A stretch of DNA of 64,000 nt from Comamonas sp. lk (GTDB taxonomy: Bacteria > Pseudomonadota > Gammaproteobacteria > Burkholderiales > Burkholderiaceae_C). The position numbers were made by a program, and so were the translations under genes. This document shows positions 53,706 to 62,970 of this stretch, piece by piece. The number at the start of each line of letters is the position of its first letter. Position 1 is the stretch's first letter. The stretch is taken from the NCBI RefSeq assembly GCF_900564145.1, contig NZ_UOOB01000002.1, positions 713,577-777,576 on the forward strand. Reading direction: 5' to 3'. Under the pieces are notes generated by a model. It was not told the origin of the DNA, made no database searches, and was given only the letters and a program-made list of their open reading frames with translations.

Positions 53706-55895
53706 ATGACTGATCGCACTCAAGTCCACGGTCTGCAAGTCGCTACCGATCTGTACAACTTCGTGAACACCCAGGTATTGCCTGGCACGGGCGTGGACCA
53801 GCAAGCCTTCTGGGCAGGCTTTGATTCCATCGTGGCCGATCTGGCCCCCAAGAATGCCGCCCTGCTGGCCGAGCGCGATCGCCTGCAAGTGGAGCTGGAC
53901 AGCTGGCACAAGGCCAACCCCGGCCCCATCACCGACATGGCGGCCTACCGCAGCTTCCTCACGCAAATCGGCTATCTGGTCGAGCAGCCCAAGGACGCCA
54001 AGGCCACGACCGAAAACGTGGATGCGGAACTGGCCATTCAGGCCGGCCCCCAGTTGGTTGTGCCCATTCTGAACGCCCGCTATGCACTGAACGCAGCCAA
54101 CGCCCGCTGGGGTTCGCTGTATGACGCGCTGTACGGCACGGATGTGATCAGCGAAGAAGGCGGCGCAGAAAAAGGCAAGGGCTACAACCCCGCGCGCGGC
54201 GCCAAGGTGATTGCCTTCGCTCGCGACTTCCTGGATCAGGCCGCACCTCTGGCCAACGGCTCGCACAAGGACTCCACCGGCTACGCTGTGGAAGGCGGCA
54301 AGCTGGTCGTGTCCCTGAAGGACGGCAGCAAGACCGGCCTGAAGGAAGAAGCCAAGTTCATCGGCTACCAAGGCGATGCAACAGCTCCCACCTCCGTGCT
54401 GCTGAAGAACAACGGCATCCACATCGACATCATCGTCAACAAGGCCACGCCTATCGGCAGCAGCGATGCGGCTGGCGTGTCCGACGTGGTGGTCGAGGCC
54501 GCTCTGTCCACCATCCTGGATCTGGAAGACTCCGTGGCCGCCGTGGATGCCGAAGACAAGATCAACGGCTACGCCAACTGGCTGGGCATCTTGAAGGGCA
54601 CGCTGACCGAATCCTTTGACAAGGGCGGCAAGACCGTGACCCGCGGCCTGAACGCAGACCGCGAATACACCGGCGCCGACGGCCAAAGCGTGAAGCTGCA
54701 CGGTCGCTCGCTGATGTTTGTGCGTAACGTCGGTCATCTGATGACCAACCCCGCCATTCTGTGGGGCGCGGACAAGAAGGAAATCCCCGAAGGCATTCTG
54801 GACGCCGTGGTGACCACCGCCATCGCCATCCATGACCTCAAGGGCGGTGCCAACGGCATCCGCAACTCACGCACCGGCAGCGTCTACATCGTCAAGCCCA
54901 AGATGCACGGCCCGGCCGAAGCCGCTTTTGCCAATGAGCTGTTCGGCCGCGTGGAAAAAGTGCTGGGTCTGCCCGAGAACACCGTCAAGCTGGGCATCAT
55001 GGACGAAGAGCGCCGCACGACAGTGAACCTGAAGGCCGCCATCGCCGCTGCTCCTGCACGCGTGGCCTTCATCAACACCGGTTTCCTGGACCGCACCGGC
55101 GATGAAATGCACACCGCCATGTATGCCGGCCCCATGGTGCGCAAGGCCGATATGAAGACCTGCGCCTGGCTGCCTGCCTACGAGAAGAGCAATGTGCTGG
55201 TCGGCCTGGGCATGGGCCTGCGAGGCCGCGCCCAGATCGGCAAGGGCATGTGGGCCATGCCCGACCTGATGAAGGCCATGCTGGAGCAGAAGATTGCCCA
55301 GCCCAAGGCCGGCGCCAACACCGCCTGGGTTCCCTCGCCCACCGGCGCCACCCTGCACGCTCTGCACTACCACCAGGTCAATGTGGCCGAAGTGCAAAAA
55401 GAGCTGGAAAAAACCAGTGCCGATGCCGAGCGCGACAACCTGCTCAACGCCATCCTGCAAGTGCCCGTTGCCACCAACACCGGCTGGTCCGATGCTGAAA
55501 AGCAGCAGGAAGTGGATAACAACGTGCAAGGCATTTTGGGCTATGTGGTGCGCTGGGTCGACCAGGGCGTGGGTTGCTCCAAGGTACCCGATATCCACAA
55601 CGTGGGCCTGATGGAAGACCGTGCCACGCTGCGCATCTCCAGCCAGCACATCGCCAACTGGCTGCAGCACGGCATCGTGACCGAAGCCATGGTGCGCGAC
55701 AGCTATGCCCGCATGGCCAAGATCGTGGACGAGCAAAACGCCGGCGACGCCGCCTACAAGAGCCTGGTCGCCAACCCTGACGGTGCGGCTTACCAGGCCG
55801 CTCTGGACCTGGTCTTCAAGGGCAAGGAACAGCCTTCGGGCTATACCGAGCCTCTGCTGCACGCCTGGCGTCTGAAGGTCAAGGCCGGCGCTTAA
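53706..55895 (+). CDS. glcB: Malate synthase G
   Basis: GlcB (729 residues) condenses glyoxylate and acetyl-CoA to malate. Length and motifs fit isoform [26 protein letters not shown]-like [30 protein letters not shown], and the C-terminal region [18 protein letters not shown]. Codon use is highly biased, suggesting strong expression. The ribosome binding site is AGAGG. It supports growth on acetate, glycolate or products that yield C2 units. Confidence 0.97.
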   Translation: MTDRTQVHGLQVATDLYNFVNTQVLPGTGVDQQAFWAGFDSIVADLAPKNAALLAERDRLQVELDSWHKANPGPITDMAAYRSFLTQIGYLVEQPKDAKATTENVDAELAIQAGPQLVVPILNARYALNAANARWGSLYDALYGTDVISEEGGAEKGKGYNPARGAKVIAFARDFLDQAAPLANGSHKDSTGYAVEGGKLVVSLKDGSKTGLKEEAKFIGYQGDATAPTSVLLKNNGIHIDIIVNKATPIGSSDAAGVSDVVVEAALSTILDLEDSVAAVDAEDKINGYANWLGILKGTLTESFDKGGKTVTRGLNADREYTGADGQSVKLHGRSLMFVRNVGHLMTNPAILWGADKKEIPEGILDAVVTTAIAIHDLKGGANGIRNSRTGSVYIVKPKMHGPAEAAFANELFGRVEKVLGLPENTVKLGIMDEERRTTVNLKAAIAAAPARVAFINTGFLDRTGDEMHTAMYAGPMVRKADMKTCAWLPAYEKSNVLVGLGMGLRGRAQIGKGMWAMPDLMKAMLEQKIAQPKAGANTAWVPSPTGATLHALHYHQVNVAEVQKELEKTSADAERDNLLNAILQVPVATNTGWSDAEKQQEVDNNVQGILGYVVRWVDQGVGCSKVPDIHNVGLMEDRATLRISSQHIANWLQHGIVTEAMVRDSYARMAKIVDEQNAGDAAYKSLVANPDGAAYQAALDLVFKGKEQPSGYTEPLLHAWRLKVKAGA

Positions 55896-55930
55896 ATCGC
55901 CAGTCCATTCGACAAATCAGCTGACTTAAC

Positions 55931-55957
55931 AAGGGCACCTTCGGGTGCCTTTGTTTT
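55931..55957 (+). terminator. Terminator of malate synthase gene
   Basis: GGCACC-TTCG-GGTGCC (55934-55949) with a stable UUCG loop is followed by TTTGTTTTG. Confidence 0.88.
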
Positions 55958-56033
55958 GTCACGTTAGATAACAATCAACTATTAGATTTATTTGTTACAT
56001 TGACTCACCCTAACAACCTCATCTGCTTGTCCC

Positions 56034-56732
56034 ATGCTGCGTACACCACTTGCTTTGGCCGCCCTGGCTCTTGTCTCTGCACCGCTGTTTTTGACCGGCT
56101 GCGCGACGGAGTCCTCGCAATCCCTGAGCGTTGCTCAGACGCAAAGCGCTGCGCGCAGCTATCAAGGCGTTCGCCGCCCCATCGCTGTCGGTAAGTTTGA
56201 CAATCGCTCCAGCTATCTGCGCGGTGCGTTCTCGGATGGTGCGGACCGTCTGGGCAGCCAGGCCAAGACGATTTTGCTCAGCCATCTGCAGCAGACCAAC
56301 CGCTTCAACGTGCTGGATCGCGACAACATGGCGGAAATCAAGCAGGAAGCCGCCATCCAGGGCACAGCGCAGCAGCTCAAGGGCGCGGATTACGTGGTGA
56401 CCGGCGATATCTCGGAGTTCGGACGCAAGGAAACCGGCGACAAGCAGTTGTTTGGCGTGCTGGGCCGCGGCAAGACCCAGGTGGCTTATGCCAAGGTCAC
56501 GCTGAACATCGTGAACATCCGCACCTCGGAAGTCGTCCGTTCCGTGCAAGGCGCAGGTGAGTTCCAACTCTCCAACCGTGAAATCGTGGGCTTCGGCGGC
56601 ACGGCCAGCTATGACTCCACGCTGAATGGCAAGGTGCTGGACCTGGCCATTCGCGAAGCCGTGGACCGTCTGGGTGAATCCGTGGACGCCGGCGCTCTGC
56701 CCAGCCTCTCGGCCAACACAAGCCAGCGCTGA
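56034..56732 (+). CDS. CsgG/HfaB family outer-membrane lipoprotein
   Basis: The 232-residue lipoprotein has a lipobox LTGC (mature Cys at about residue 23) and a CsgG-like domain: RPIAVGKFDNRSSY, LLSHLQQTNRFNVLDRDNM, GADYVVTGDISEFG and VVRSVQGAGEFQLS. CsgG forms a secretion pore for curli, but no curli genes are present. Together with the next two genes it forms a conserved three-lipoprotein cluster of unknown envelope function. Confidence 0.9.
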   Translation: MLRTPLALAALALVSAPLFLTGCATESSQSLSVAQTQSAARSYQGVRRPIAVGKFDNRSSYLRGAFSDGADRLGSQAKTILLSHLQQTNRFNVLDRDNMAEIKQEAAIQGTAQQLKGADYVVTGDISEFGRKETGDKQLFGVLGRGKTQVAYAKVTLNIVNIRTSEVVRSVQGAGEFQLSNREIVGFGGTASYDSTLNGKVLDLAIREAVDRLGESVDAGALPSLSANTSQR

Positions 56733-56745
56733 AAGGCAGGTCGCC

Positions 56746-57114
56746 ATGAAAACCTTCTCGGCAATCCGCGCAGGCAGCGCGCTGGCGCTGACGGCTTTGC
56801 TGGTGGGCTGTGTCACCGCTCCCCAGCCGCTTTACAGCTGGAATGGCTACCAGACTCAGGTGTACAGCTATCTCAAAAGCGATGCACCCGCAGCAGAAGA
56901 GCAGATTCTGGTGCTGGAAAAAGGTGTGCAACAAGCGGCGAGCAAGGGTGCGCAACTGCCGCCCGGCTACCAGGCCCATCTGGGGCTGCTATACCTGAAC
57001 GCCGGCCGCACCGACCAGGCACTGGCCGCCTGGGCACAAGAGAAAAAGCAGTTTCCCGAATCGGCTCAGTACATCGACTACCTGGTCGGCAATATGAAGA
57101 AGAACGGAGTCTGA
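56746..57114 (+). CDS. DUF4810 domain lipoprotein
   Basis: The 122-residue lipoprotein has a lipobox LVGC and YSWNGYQTQVYSYLK, the DUF4810 start, then a TPR-like helical pair (HLGLLYLNAGRTDQALAAWAQEK). It lies 13 bp after the CsgG-like gene and 1 bp before the DUF799 gene. Confidence 0.9.
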   Translation: MKTFSAIRAGSALALTALLVGCVTAPQPLYSWNGYQTQVYSYLKSDAPAAEEQILVLEKGVQQAASKGAQLPPGYQAHLGLLYLNAGRTDQALAAWAQEKKQFPESAQYIDYLVGNMKKNGV

Positions 57115-57115
57115 G

Positions 57116-57790
57116 ATGCACACCCCTCTGATGGCACGCGTTCTCAAATGCGCTGCGACACTGGCCGTCAGCGCCTGGCTGGTCGGTTGCGCGGCACCAC
57201 AGCAAGGCAAGGATTACAGCGCCTACCGTGCGGCCAAACCGGCCTCCATTCTGGTGCTGCCTCCGGTCAATGACGCCCCTGAAGTCCAGGCCAGCGCCAG
57301 CGTGCTGTCCCAGGCCACCTTGCCGCTGGCCGAAGCCGGTTACTACGTGATGCCGGTGACGCTGATGAGCGAAACCTTCCGGCAAAACGGTCTGGAAATC
57401 GCCAGTGACATCCAGGACGTGGCGCCCGCCAAGCTCAAGCAGATCTTTGGCTCGGATGCCGCTCTGTACATACGCATCACCCGCTACGGCACCAGCTACC
57501 AGGTGATTCAAAGCGCCACCGTCGTCAGTGTCGAAGCCAGGCTGGTGGATCTGCGTACCGGCGAGCCGCTATGGGATGGGCGTGCCTCGGCCTCCAATCA
57601 GGAAGGCGGCAACAACTCGGGCGGCGGTTTGGTCGGCATGCTGGTGACGGCGCTGGTCAATCAAATCATCAACTCCGCCACCGATGCCGCCCACCCCGTC
57701 GCAGGCCTGGCCACCAATCGCATGCTGGCAGCGGGCACCCCTAACGGCTTGCTCTACGGCCCGCGCTCGCCTCTGTACGGCAAGAACTGA
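57116..57790 (+). CDS. DUF799 (GNA1162-like) lipoprotein
   Basis: The 224-residue lipoprotein has a lipobox LVGC and the DUF799 domain: PASILVLPPVNDAPEVQAS, LAEAGYYVMPVTLMSETFRQNG, GSDAALYIRITRYGTSY and LWDGRASASNQ. The family includes neisserial GNA1162, whose fold resembles TolB-N or receptor-periplasmic domains and which forms complexes with the preceding two proteins' families. It ends the operon. Confidence 0.9.
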   Translation: MHTPLMARVLKCAATLAVSAWLVGCAAPQQGKDYSAYRAAKPASILVLPPVNDAPEVQASASVLSQATLPLAEAGYYVMPVTLMSETFRQNGLEIASDIQDVAPAKLKQIFGSDAALYIRITRYGTSYQVIQSATVVSVEARLVDLRTGEPLWDGRASASNQEGGNNSGGGLVGMLVTALVNQIINSATDAAHPVAGLATNRMLAAGTPNGLLYGPRSPLYGKN

Positions 57791-57926
57791 GACGGCTAGT
57801 ATTCGCTGCTCTATCAAAACAGTAGCAATCAGCGCAATACTCCTCGAGACTTCGAATGAATTCTTCTTGAATGCATTATGGGTAGAACGCCAACCGCTAT
57901 CAATTGAAGAGCAAATTCAAACCTAC

Positions 57927-57953
57927 ATGCACTTCCTCGGAAGTGCATTTTTT
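57927..57953 (+). terminator. Terminator of the lipoprotein operon
   Basis: ATGCACTTCC (57927-57936) pairs with GGAAGTGCAT (57939-57948), followed by T residues to 57953. Confidence 0.88.
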
Positions 57954-58848
57954 ATGGCGCAGAGAACTGCGGGCGTTGTTCCAGCATCAATCGATACAGC
58001 GCCTGTGCCGCTAAAGACAGGCTGCGCTCTCGCCGCCGCACCAAATAGATTTGCCGCTCCATCCCCGGCAAAGCCAGCGGCCGCGTGATCAGGCCCGGCT
58101 TGTCGAAGTGAAACAGCGACAGCGCCGGCACCACGCTGATGCCCAGGCCGGCCTGCACCAGCCCCATCACCGTGGCCAGTTGCTCCACCTCGACCAGGGT
58201 GTGCATGCTCTGCGGAAAGAAAGCCGCATCCAGATACTGGCGCACGCTGCTATGACGGGCAAGATGCACAAAAGGCCAGGGCAGCAAATCGGCCACGCCC
58301 AGCGTCTGCTGCGCCGCCAGCGCATGGTCTTCCCGGCACACCAGATGAAAGTCGTCACGGCAAAACGGCTCGGCCTGCAGCTCTGGCGTATCGGCACGGA
58401 TGGCAGCCAGAGCAAAGTCGGCCTCGCCATTGGCCACGGCGGCAATACAGGGCTCGGACAGCACATCGTGCACCGCCAAATCCACCCCGGGATGGCGTGC
58501 CATGAATTGCGCCAGCACCTGCGGCAACCAACCCGCCGCCAACGAGGGCAGCAGCGCCACCGATACATGGCCGCGTGCCAGCTGGGCCGTGTCGCGCATG
58601 GCCTTGGCGCAGTCCTCCAGCTCGGCCGCAATACGCTGGGCCGACAGCCAAAAGCGCTCGCCCTCAGGTGTCAGCAGCACATGGCGCGTGCTGCGGTCAA
58701 ACAGCTGCAGACCCACGCTGGCCTCCAACGCCTTGATGAGCGCGCTGAACGCGGGCTGCGACAGATGGCAACGCACCGCCGCACGGGTGAAGTTCTTCAC
58801 TTCAGCCAGAGCCAGAAATGCCTGAATATCGCGCGCCGAAAGATTCAT
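57952..58848 (-). CDS. LysR family transcriptional regulator
   Basis: The 298-residue protein has the LysR HTH (IQAFLALAEVKNFTRAAVRCHLSQPAFSALI split over the first 40 residues) and an effector domain (VSVALLPSLAAGWLPQVLAQFMARHPGVD segment). It is divergent from the AtuA-like operon, with 80 bp between starts, and presumably activates it in response to the carboxylate handled there. Confidence 0.92.
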   Translation of the reverse strand: MNLSARDIQAFLALAEVKNFTRAAVRCHLSQPAFSALIKALEASVGLQLFDRSTRHVLLTPEGERFWLSAQRIAAELEDCAKAMRDTAQLARGHVSVALLPSLAAGWLPQVLAQFMARHPGVDLAVHDVLSEPCIAAVANGEADFALAAIRADTPELQAEPFCRDDFHLVCREDHALAAQQTLGVADLLPWPFVHLARHSSVRQYLDAAFFPQSMHTLVEVEQLATVMGLVQAGLGISVVPALSLFHFDKPGLITRPLALPGMERQIYLVRRRERSLSLAAQALYRLMLEQRPQFSAP

Positions 58849-58882
58849 CTGTCTTCCAAATCAATTCATCTTAATTATCGAT

Positions 58883-58911
58883 TTCACAGCTTACCCAAGC
58901 CTTCCTATAGT
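58883..58911 (+). promoter_or_regulatory. Promoter of the AtuA-like operon
   Basis: TTCACA (58883-58888), a 17-bp spacer and TATAGT (58906-58911). Transcription would begin near 58918, just at the AGGAG ribosome binding site, giving a very short leader. LysR boxes probably overlap the AT-rich sequence at 58863-58882. Confidence 0.55.
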
Positions 58912-58928
58912 GGTCAGCAGGAGATTCC

Positions 58929-60335
58929 ATGACATCACCCACGCCCTACCCCACCCCCCTGCTGATTGGCTGCGCCGCCGGATTCTCGGGCGACCGCGTT
59001 GATGCGGCCGGCCCGGTCGTACAAGAGCTGATTCGCCAGGCCAAGCCGGCCGTGCTGATCTTCGAGACCCTGGCCGAGCGCACCCTGGCCCTGGCCCAGC
59101 TGGCACGCCAAAGCAATCCCGATGCAGGCTTTGAGCCGTTGATGCTGGATTTTCTGCGCCCGGTGCTGGGCGACTGTCTGCAGCACGGCATTCGCATCGT
59201 CAGCAACTTCGGCGCCGCCAATCCTGCCGGTGCGGCGCGTGCCATTGCCCGCCTGGCGCAAGAGCTGGACCTGAGAGCGCCGCGCATTGCCGTGGTCCAT
59301 GGCGACGATTTGAGCGCCCCCGATCAGCGCCCGCTGCTGCAGAATGCGCTGGCCGAGCGCATGCCCAGCCAGCCCCTGGTCAGCGCCAATGCCTATATCG
59401 GCGCACGTCCGATTGCCGATGCGCTGCAGGCCGGAGCCGATATCGTGGTCTGCGGCCGCGTGGCCGACCCTTCCCTGGTCGTAGGCCCGGCCATGGCCCA
59501 TTTTGGCTGGGCCTGGGATGACTGGAACCGCCTAGCCCGCGCCACCATGGCCGGCCATTTGCTGGAATGCGGCACCCAAGTCAGCGGCGGCTATTTTGCC
59601 GATCCGGGCTACAAAGATGTGCCCGACATGGACCAGTTGGGCTACCCGATTGCCGAGATCGATGCCGACGGCCACTGCAGCATTTTCAAGCCCCAGGGCA
59701 CGGGTGGCTGCATCAGCACGGCCACTGTCAAGGAGCAGTTGCTCTACGAAATTCACGATCCGGCCCAGTACTTCACGCCCGATGTCATCGCCGATATCAC
59801 GCAGGCCGAAGTCATTGCCCTGGCACCTGACCGCGTGCGCCTGCAAGGCGTGATCGGCCACCCCCGGCCGGCCACGCTCAAGGTCAATGTCTGCTATGCC
59901 ACGGGCTGGTTTGCCGAAGGCGAGATCTCCTATGCCGGTCCGCGCTCCGCCGAGCGCGCTCGCCTAGCCGGGCAGACCATTGCCCGGCGCCTTGCGGGCA
60001 TCGCACCGCTGCGCACCGACTTGATTGGCGTGACCAGCGTCTGGGGCAACGATGGCAGCGACTGGCTTGATCACGCCGATCTCAGCCAGGCCTCGACCGA
60101 CGTGCGCCTGCGCATGGCCTGGCAGCATGAGGAGCACGCCACGGCTGCCAGACTACCGCGCGAAATCAATGCCCTGTATTGCTGCGGCCCGGCCGGCGGC
60201 GGCGGCGTGCGCACCCATATGCGCCAGCGCCTGGGCCTGACCTCCTGCCTGGTAGCGCAGGAACAGATACGCACCGGATTCCAATGGGCCGAGCCACAGC
60301 ATGCCCAGAACACCAAGGAGGCTCGCCATGTCTGA
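58929..60335 (+). CDS. AtuA family protein (DUF1446)
   Basis: The 468-residue protein begins with the family motif LLIGCAAGFSGDRVDAAGPVV and includes RIVSNFGAANPAGAARAIA, DIVVCGRVADPSLVVGPAMAHFGW and GHLLECGTQVSGGYFADPG. AtuA is required for acyclic terpene (citronellol/geraniol) use in Pseudomonas, but the family is broad and its reaction unknown. Here the partner domain is encoded separately by the next gene, and a Bug protein completes the operon. Confidence 0.9.
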   Translation: MTSPTPYPTPLLIGCAAGFSGDRVDAAGPVVQELIRQAKPAVLIFETLAERTLALAQLARQSNPDAGFEPLMLDFLRPVLGDCLQHGIRIVSNFGAANPAGAARAIARLAQELDLRAPRIAVVHGDDLSAPDQRPLLQNALAERMPSQPLVSANAYIGARPIADALQAGADIVVCGRVADPSLVVGPAMAHFGWAWDDWNRLARATMAGHLLECGTQVSGGYFADPGYKDVPDMDQLGYPIAEIDADGHCSIFKPQGTGGCISTATVKEQLLYEIHDPAQYFTPDVIADITQAEVIALAPDRVRLQGVIGHPRPATLKVNVCYATGWFAEGEISYAGPRSAERARLAGQTIARRLAGIAPLRTDLIGVTSVWGNDGSDWLDHADLSQASTDVRLRMAWQHEEHATAARLPREINALYCCGPAGGGGVRTHMRQRLGLTSCLVAQEQIRTGFQWAEPQHAQNTKEARHV

Positions 60336-60717
60336 GGCCAGCAACACCCTCTCCATTCCGCTGTACCGCCTGGCCCATGGCCGTACCGGCGACAAAGGCA
60401 ACCGCTCCAACATCAGCGTCATCGCCTGGCACCCGGCGTTCTGGGAGCTGATCTGCGAGCAGGTCAGCGAGGATGCCGTGCGCGCTCTGTTTGCCGACCG
60501 CCGCCCCAGGCAGGTCAAACGCTATCTGCTGCCGCAGCTGCAGGCTATGAATCTGGTGCTGGACGATGTGCTGGATGGCGGCGTCAACGACGCCCTGAAT
60601 CTCGACAGCCATGGCAAGACCCTGTGCTACCGCGTGTTGCAAATGCCCATCCGCATACCCGCCGAAAACATGCCACAGCTGCAACCTTATCTGGCCGGCC
60701 CGGCCGACAACGAATAG
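60328..60717 (+). CDS. AtuA-like C-terminal domain protein (stand-alone)
   Basis: The 129-residue protein starts at ATG 60328 (AAGGAGG upstream), overlapping the previous gene by 8 bp. The segments LYRLAHGRTGDKGNRSNISVIAWHP and GVNDALNLDSHGKTL match the domain that is C-terminal in fused AtuA proteins. It probably forms a complex with the preceding protein. No catalytic residues are certain. Confidence 0.82.
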   Translation: MSEASNTLSIPLYRLAHGRTGDKGNRSNISVIAWHPAFWELICEQVSEDAVRALFADRRPRQVKRYLLPQLQAMNLVLDDVLDGGVNDALNLDSHGKTLCYRVLQMPIRIPAENMPQLQPYLAGPADNE

Positions 60718-60773
60718 ACGACATCAGATCGTCCCGCCTTTTCCACCACAAGCACCCGATCAGGAGACAAACC

Positions 60774-61745
60774 ATGACCTCTTTCACACGCCGCTGCCTG
60801 CTGGCCAGCAGCTTGGGCCTCGCCTTTGCTCACACGGCTTTTGCGCAAAGCGACTACCCCAGCAAGCCCATCACCTTTGTCGTGCCTTTTGCGGCAGGCA
60901 GTGCCACGGATCAGCTAGCACGGGCTCTGGGTCAGTCCATCACCGAGAAAACCAAGCAGCCGGTGGTGGTGGAAAACAAGGGCGGCGCCAGCGGCATGAT
61001 TGCGGCTCAGGCCGTGGCCAAGGCACCGGCAGACGGCTATACCGTGCTGATCACCACCAACACCACGCACGCGGCCAACGAGCATTTGTACAAAAAACTG
61101 GCCTATGACCCGGTCAAGGACTTCGCCCCGTTGTCCGGCCTGGGCAAGGGTGGTCAGGTGCTGGTGGTACCGGCCAGCGCGCCTTATAAATCGGTGGGCG
61201 AGCTGGTCGCTTTCGCCAAGGCCAACCCTGGCAAGCTGAGCTTTGGCAGCGGCAGCTCCTCAAGCCGTGTGGCCGGTGAAATGCTCAAGCAACTGGCGGG
61301 CGTAGATATCCTGCACGTGCCGTACAAAAGCAACCCGCTGGCAATTACCGACCTGCTGGGCGGGCAGATCAATCTGATGATCACCGATGTCTCCACCGGC
61401 GTGCCCCAGATCAAGGCCGGCAAGCTGCGTGCCCTAGGCTACTCCACGCAAAAACGCAGCGCCCAGCTGCCCGATGTGCCCACCATTGCCGAGGCCGGCG
61501 TCAAAGGCTATGACATGGGTTACTGGTTTGCGGCCTACGCACCGGCCAACACACCCGCCCCCGTGGTTGCCAAGCTCAACCAGTTGCTGAACAGCGCCGT
61601 GGCCAGCGCCGCCGCCAAGTCTTTCTTTGATATGTCGGGCTCCGAGCCCTGGACCACCACGCCTGCCGAGCTGGCCCAGTTCCAGTCTGCTGAAACCAAA
61701 AAGTGGGGTCAGGTCATCAAGGCTGCCGGCATTACGCCGGAGTGA
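60774..61745 (+). CDS. Bug family (TctC-like) periplasmic binding protein
   Basis: The 323-residue protein has a signal peptide with twin Arg (TRRCLLASSLGLAFAHTAFA) and the Bug fold: ITFVVPFAAGSATDQLARAL, VVVENKGGASGMIAAQAVA, HVPYKSNPLAITDLLGGQIN and LPDVPTIAEAGVKGYD. CAGGAG lies nine bases before ATG 60774. It is last in the AtuA-like operon and likely binds the acid degraded by the two preceding proteins. Confidence 0.92.
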   Translation: MTSFTRRCLLASSLGLAFAHTAFAQSDYPSKPITFVVPFAAGSATDQLARALGQSITEKTKQPVVVENKGGASGMIAAQAVAKAPADGYTVLITTNTTHAANEHLYKKLAYDPVKDFAPLSGLGKGGQVLVVPASAPYKSVGELVAFAKANPGKLSFGSGSSSSRVAGEMLKQLAGVDILHVPYKSNPLAITDLLGGQINLMITDVSTGVPQIKAGKLRALGYSTQKRSAQLPDVPTIAEAGVKGYDMGYWFAAYAPANTPAPVVAKLNQLLNSAVASAAAKSFFDMSGSEPWTTTPAELAQFQSAETKKWGQVIKAAGITPE

Positions 61746-61946
61746 GCGCCTTTGGCTCCCATGCAATGCCAAGGCCATCGTTGAAAAGCTGTTTTAAATA
61801 GGGCTACACCTTTCCCTGCCGCAGACCTGAGGCCCAAAAGCATCGAATGGGTCACATCTGTTTTCAGAGCAGCTACCGCTTGCCAAGCATGAGTCCCACC
61901 TATACTTTTAGCGGTACTTATTGATTGGCAGGCGCAAGACGCTATC

Positions 61947-61985
61947 AAAAATGCACTCTATGTCCGTACATCGAGTGCATTTTTT
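61947..61985. terminator. Bidirectional terminator
   Basis: AAAAATGCACTC (61947-61958) pairs with GAGTGCATTTTT (61973-61984) and is followed by one more T. It lies 200 bp after the Bug gene and 27 bp before the CWC gene. Confidence 0.85.
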
Positions 61986-62011
61986 GGGGGTATGGCTTCT
62001 ACACTGGCGCC

Positions 62012-62245
62012 ATGCCCTCCGAGAGCCTCCACCACATCCAGCCTCTGGACCCCAGCCGCTGCCCGCTATGCGGCCAGGCCAATCAATGCGCCATCACCGC
62101 TGGCCTGCCGCCGCAAAGCTGCTGGTGCATGCAGACTCCGGTGTCGCAAGACGCTCTGGCCCAGCTTCCGCCCGAAACGCGCGGCAAAGCCTGCATCTGC
62201 CCAGTCTGCGCACAGCCCAGCGACAGAGATTCCACAACGGCCTGA
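62012..62245 (+). CDS. Cysteine-rich CWC family protein
   Basis: The 77-residue protein carries the CWC pattern: CPLCGQANQC, then CWCMQTPVSQDAL and CICPVCAQP, eight cysteines that likely bind zinc. The function is unknown. ATG 62012 lies 27 bp after the terminator; no clear ribosome binding site is visible. Confidence 0.85.
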   Translation: MPSESLHHIQPLDPSRCPLCGQANQCAITAGLPPQSCWCMQTPVSQDALAQLPPETRGKACICPVCAQPSDRDSTTA

Positions 62246-62298
62246 CACTGCGACAGTCTTTGCGCAGCTCGTGCATTCAAACCACCCAGGAGAACTTG

Positions 62299-62487
62299 AT
62301 GCCCACCTATCACATCGAACTGTTTGAAGGCCGCAGCCTTGAACAAAAGCGCAAGCTGGTCGAAGAAGTCACCCGCATCACCACCGAAGTACTGGGCAGC
62401 GCGCCCGAGTCCGTGGACATCATCATCACCGACGTCAAACGCGAAAACTGGGCCACAGGTGGCAAGCTCTGGTCTGAGCAGGCCTAA
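62299..62487 (+). CDS. 4-oxalocrotonate tautomerase family enzyme, copy 1
   Basis: The 62-residue product has the catalytic Pro after Met (MPTYHIELFEGRSLEQKRKL) and the family C-terminus NWATGGKLWSE. Members isomerise enol acids or dehalogenate haloacrylates. AGGAG (62288-62292) gives a good start. It is about 76% identical by eye to the copy 174 bp downstream. Confidence 0.93.
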   Translation: MPTYHIELFEGRSLEQKRKLVEEVTRITTEVLGSAPESVDIIITDVKRENWATGGKLWSEQA

Positions 62488-62660
62488 GCCTTTTCACGCT
62501 GCCTTGCACGCAGCGATGACGGCTCAGAGGTAGGCCATCAGATGGTGCTCGGCTCTGTGGAATCCATTCCATGTCAGGCAGCCCAAGCTTGAGCGATACC
62601 GCGGCACATTTATGATCTGAGGCTGTCGCTTCACCTCTCACCCCCCAAGGAGTCAAACCC

Positions 62661-62849
62661 ATGCCCACCTACCATGTAGAAATGATGGAAGGCCGCACCG
62701 TCGAACAAAAGCGCAAGCTGGTGGAAGAAATCACCCGCGTCAGCGTGGAAGTGCTGGGCGGTTCGCCCGAATCGGTAGACATCATCATCACCGACATCAA
62801 GCGCCACGACTGGGCCACCGGCGGCAAGCTCTGGTCCGAGCGCGAGTAA
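62661..62849 (+). CDS. 4-oxalocrotonate tautomerase family enzyme, copy 2
   Basis: This 62-residue paralogue of copy 1 keeps Pro2 and the ATGGKLWSE end. Differences cluster at residues 6-14 (VEMMEGRTV) and in VSVEVLGGS. AAGGAG lies upstream of the ATG and a terminator follows. 4-OT enzymes can be hexamers of one chain or trimers of two different chains, so the pair could form a heterohexamer. Confidence 0.93.
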   Translation: MPTYHVEMMEGRTVEQKRKLVEEITRVSVEVLGGSPESVDIIITDIKRHDWATGGKLWSERE

Positions 62850-62872
62850 GCCAGAGCCCGGCCTTTCTCGTC

Positions 62873-62894
62873 AAAGCAGCTCAGGCTGCTTTTT
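62873..62894 (+). terminator. Terminator after the tautomerase pair
   Basis: AAAGCAGC-TCAG-GCTGCTTT (62873-62892) followed by TT. Confidence 0.85.
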
Positions 62895-62970
62895 CATGTC
62901 CGTCTGCTTGGGTAAGCACCCAGCTTGGGCTATAAAAGGCTTTTCCCTATCAACAGGTTTGAGAACTGTC

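Noticed and set aside
56034..56732. Curli secretion locus
   Set aside because: Only a CsgG-like lipoprotein is present; CsgA, CsgB, CsgE and CsgF are absent and the neighbours are DUF4810 and DUF799.
61709..61948. 79-codon minus-strand frame after the third Bug gene
   Set aside because: No ribosome binding site or family, and it begins inside a terminator hairpin.
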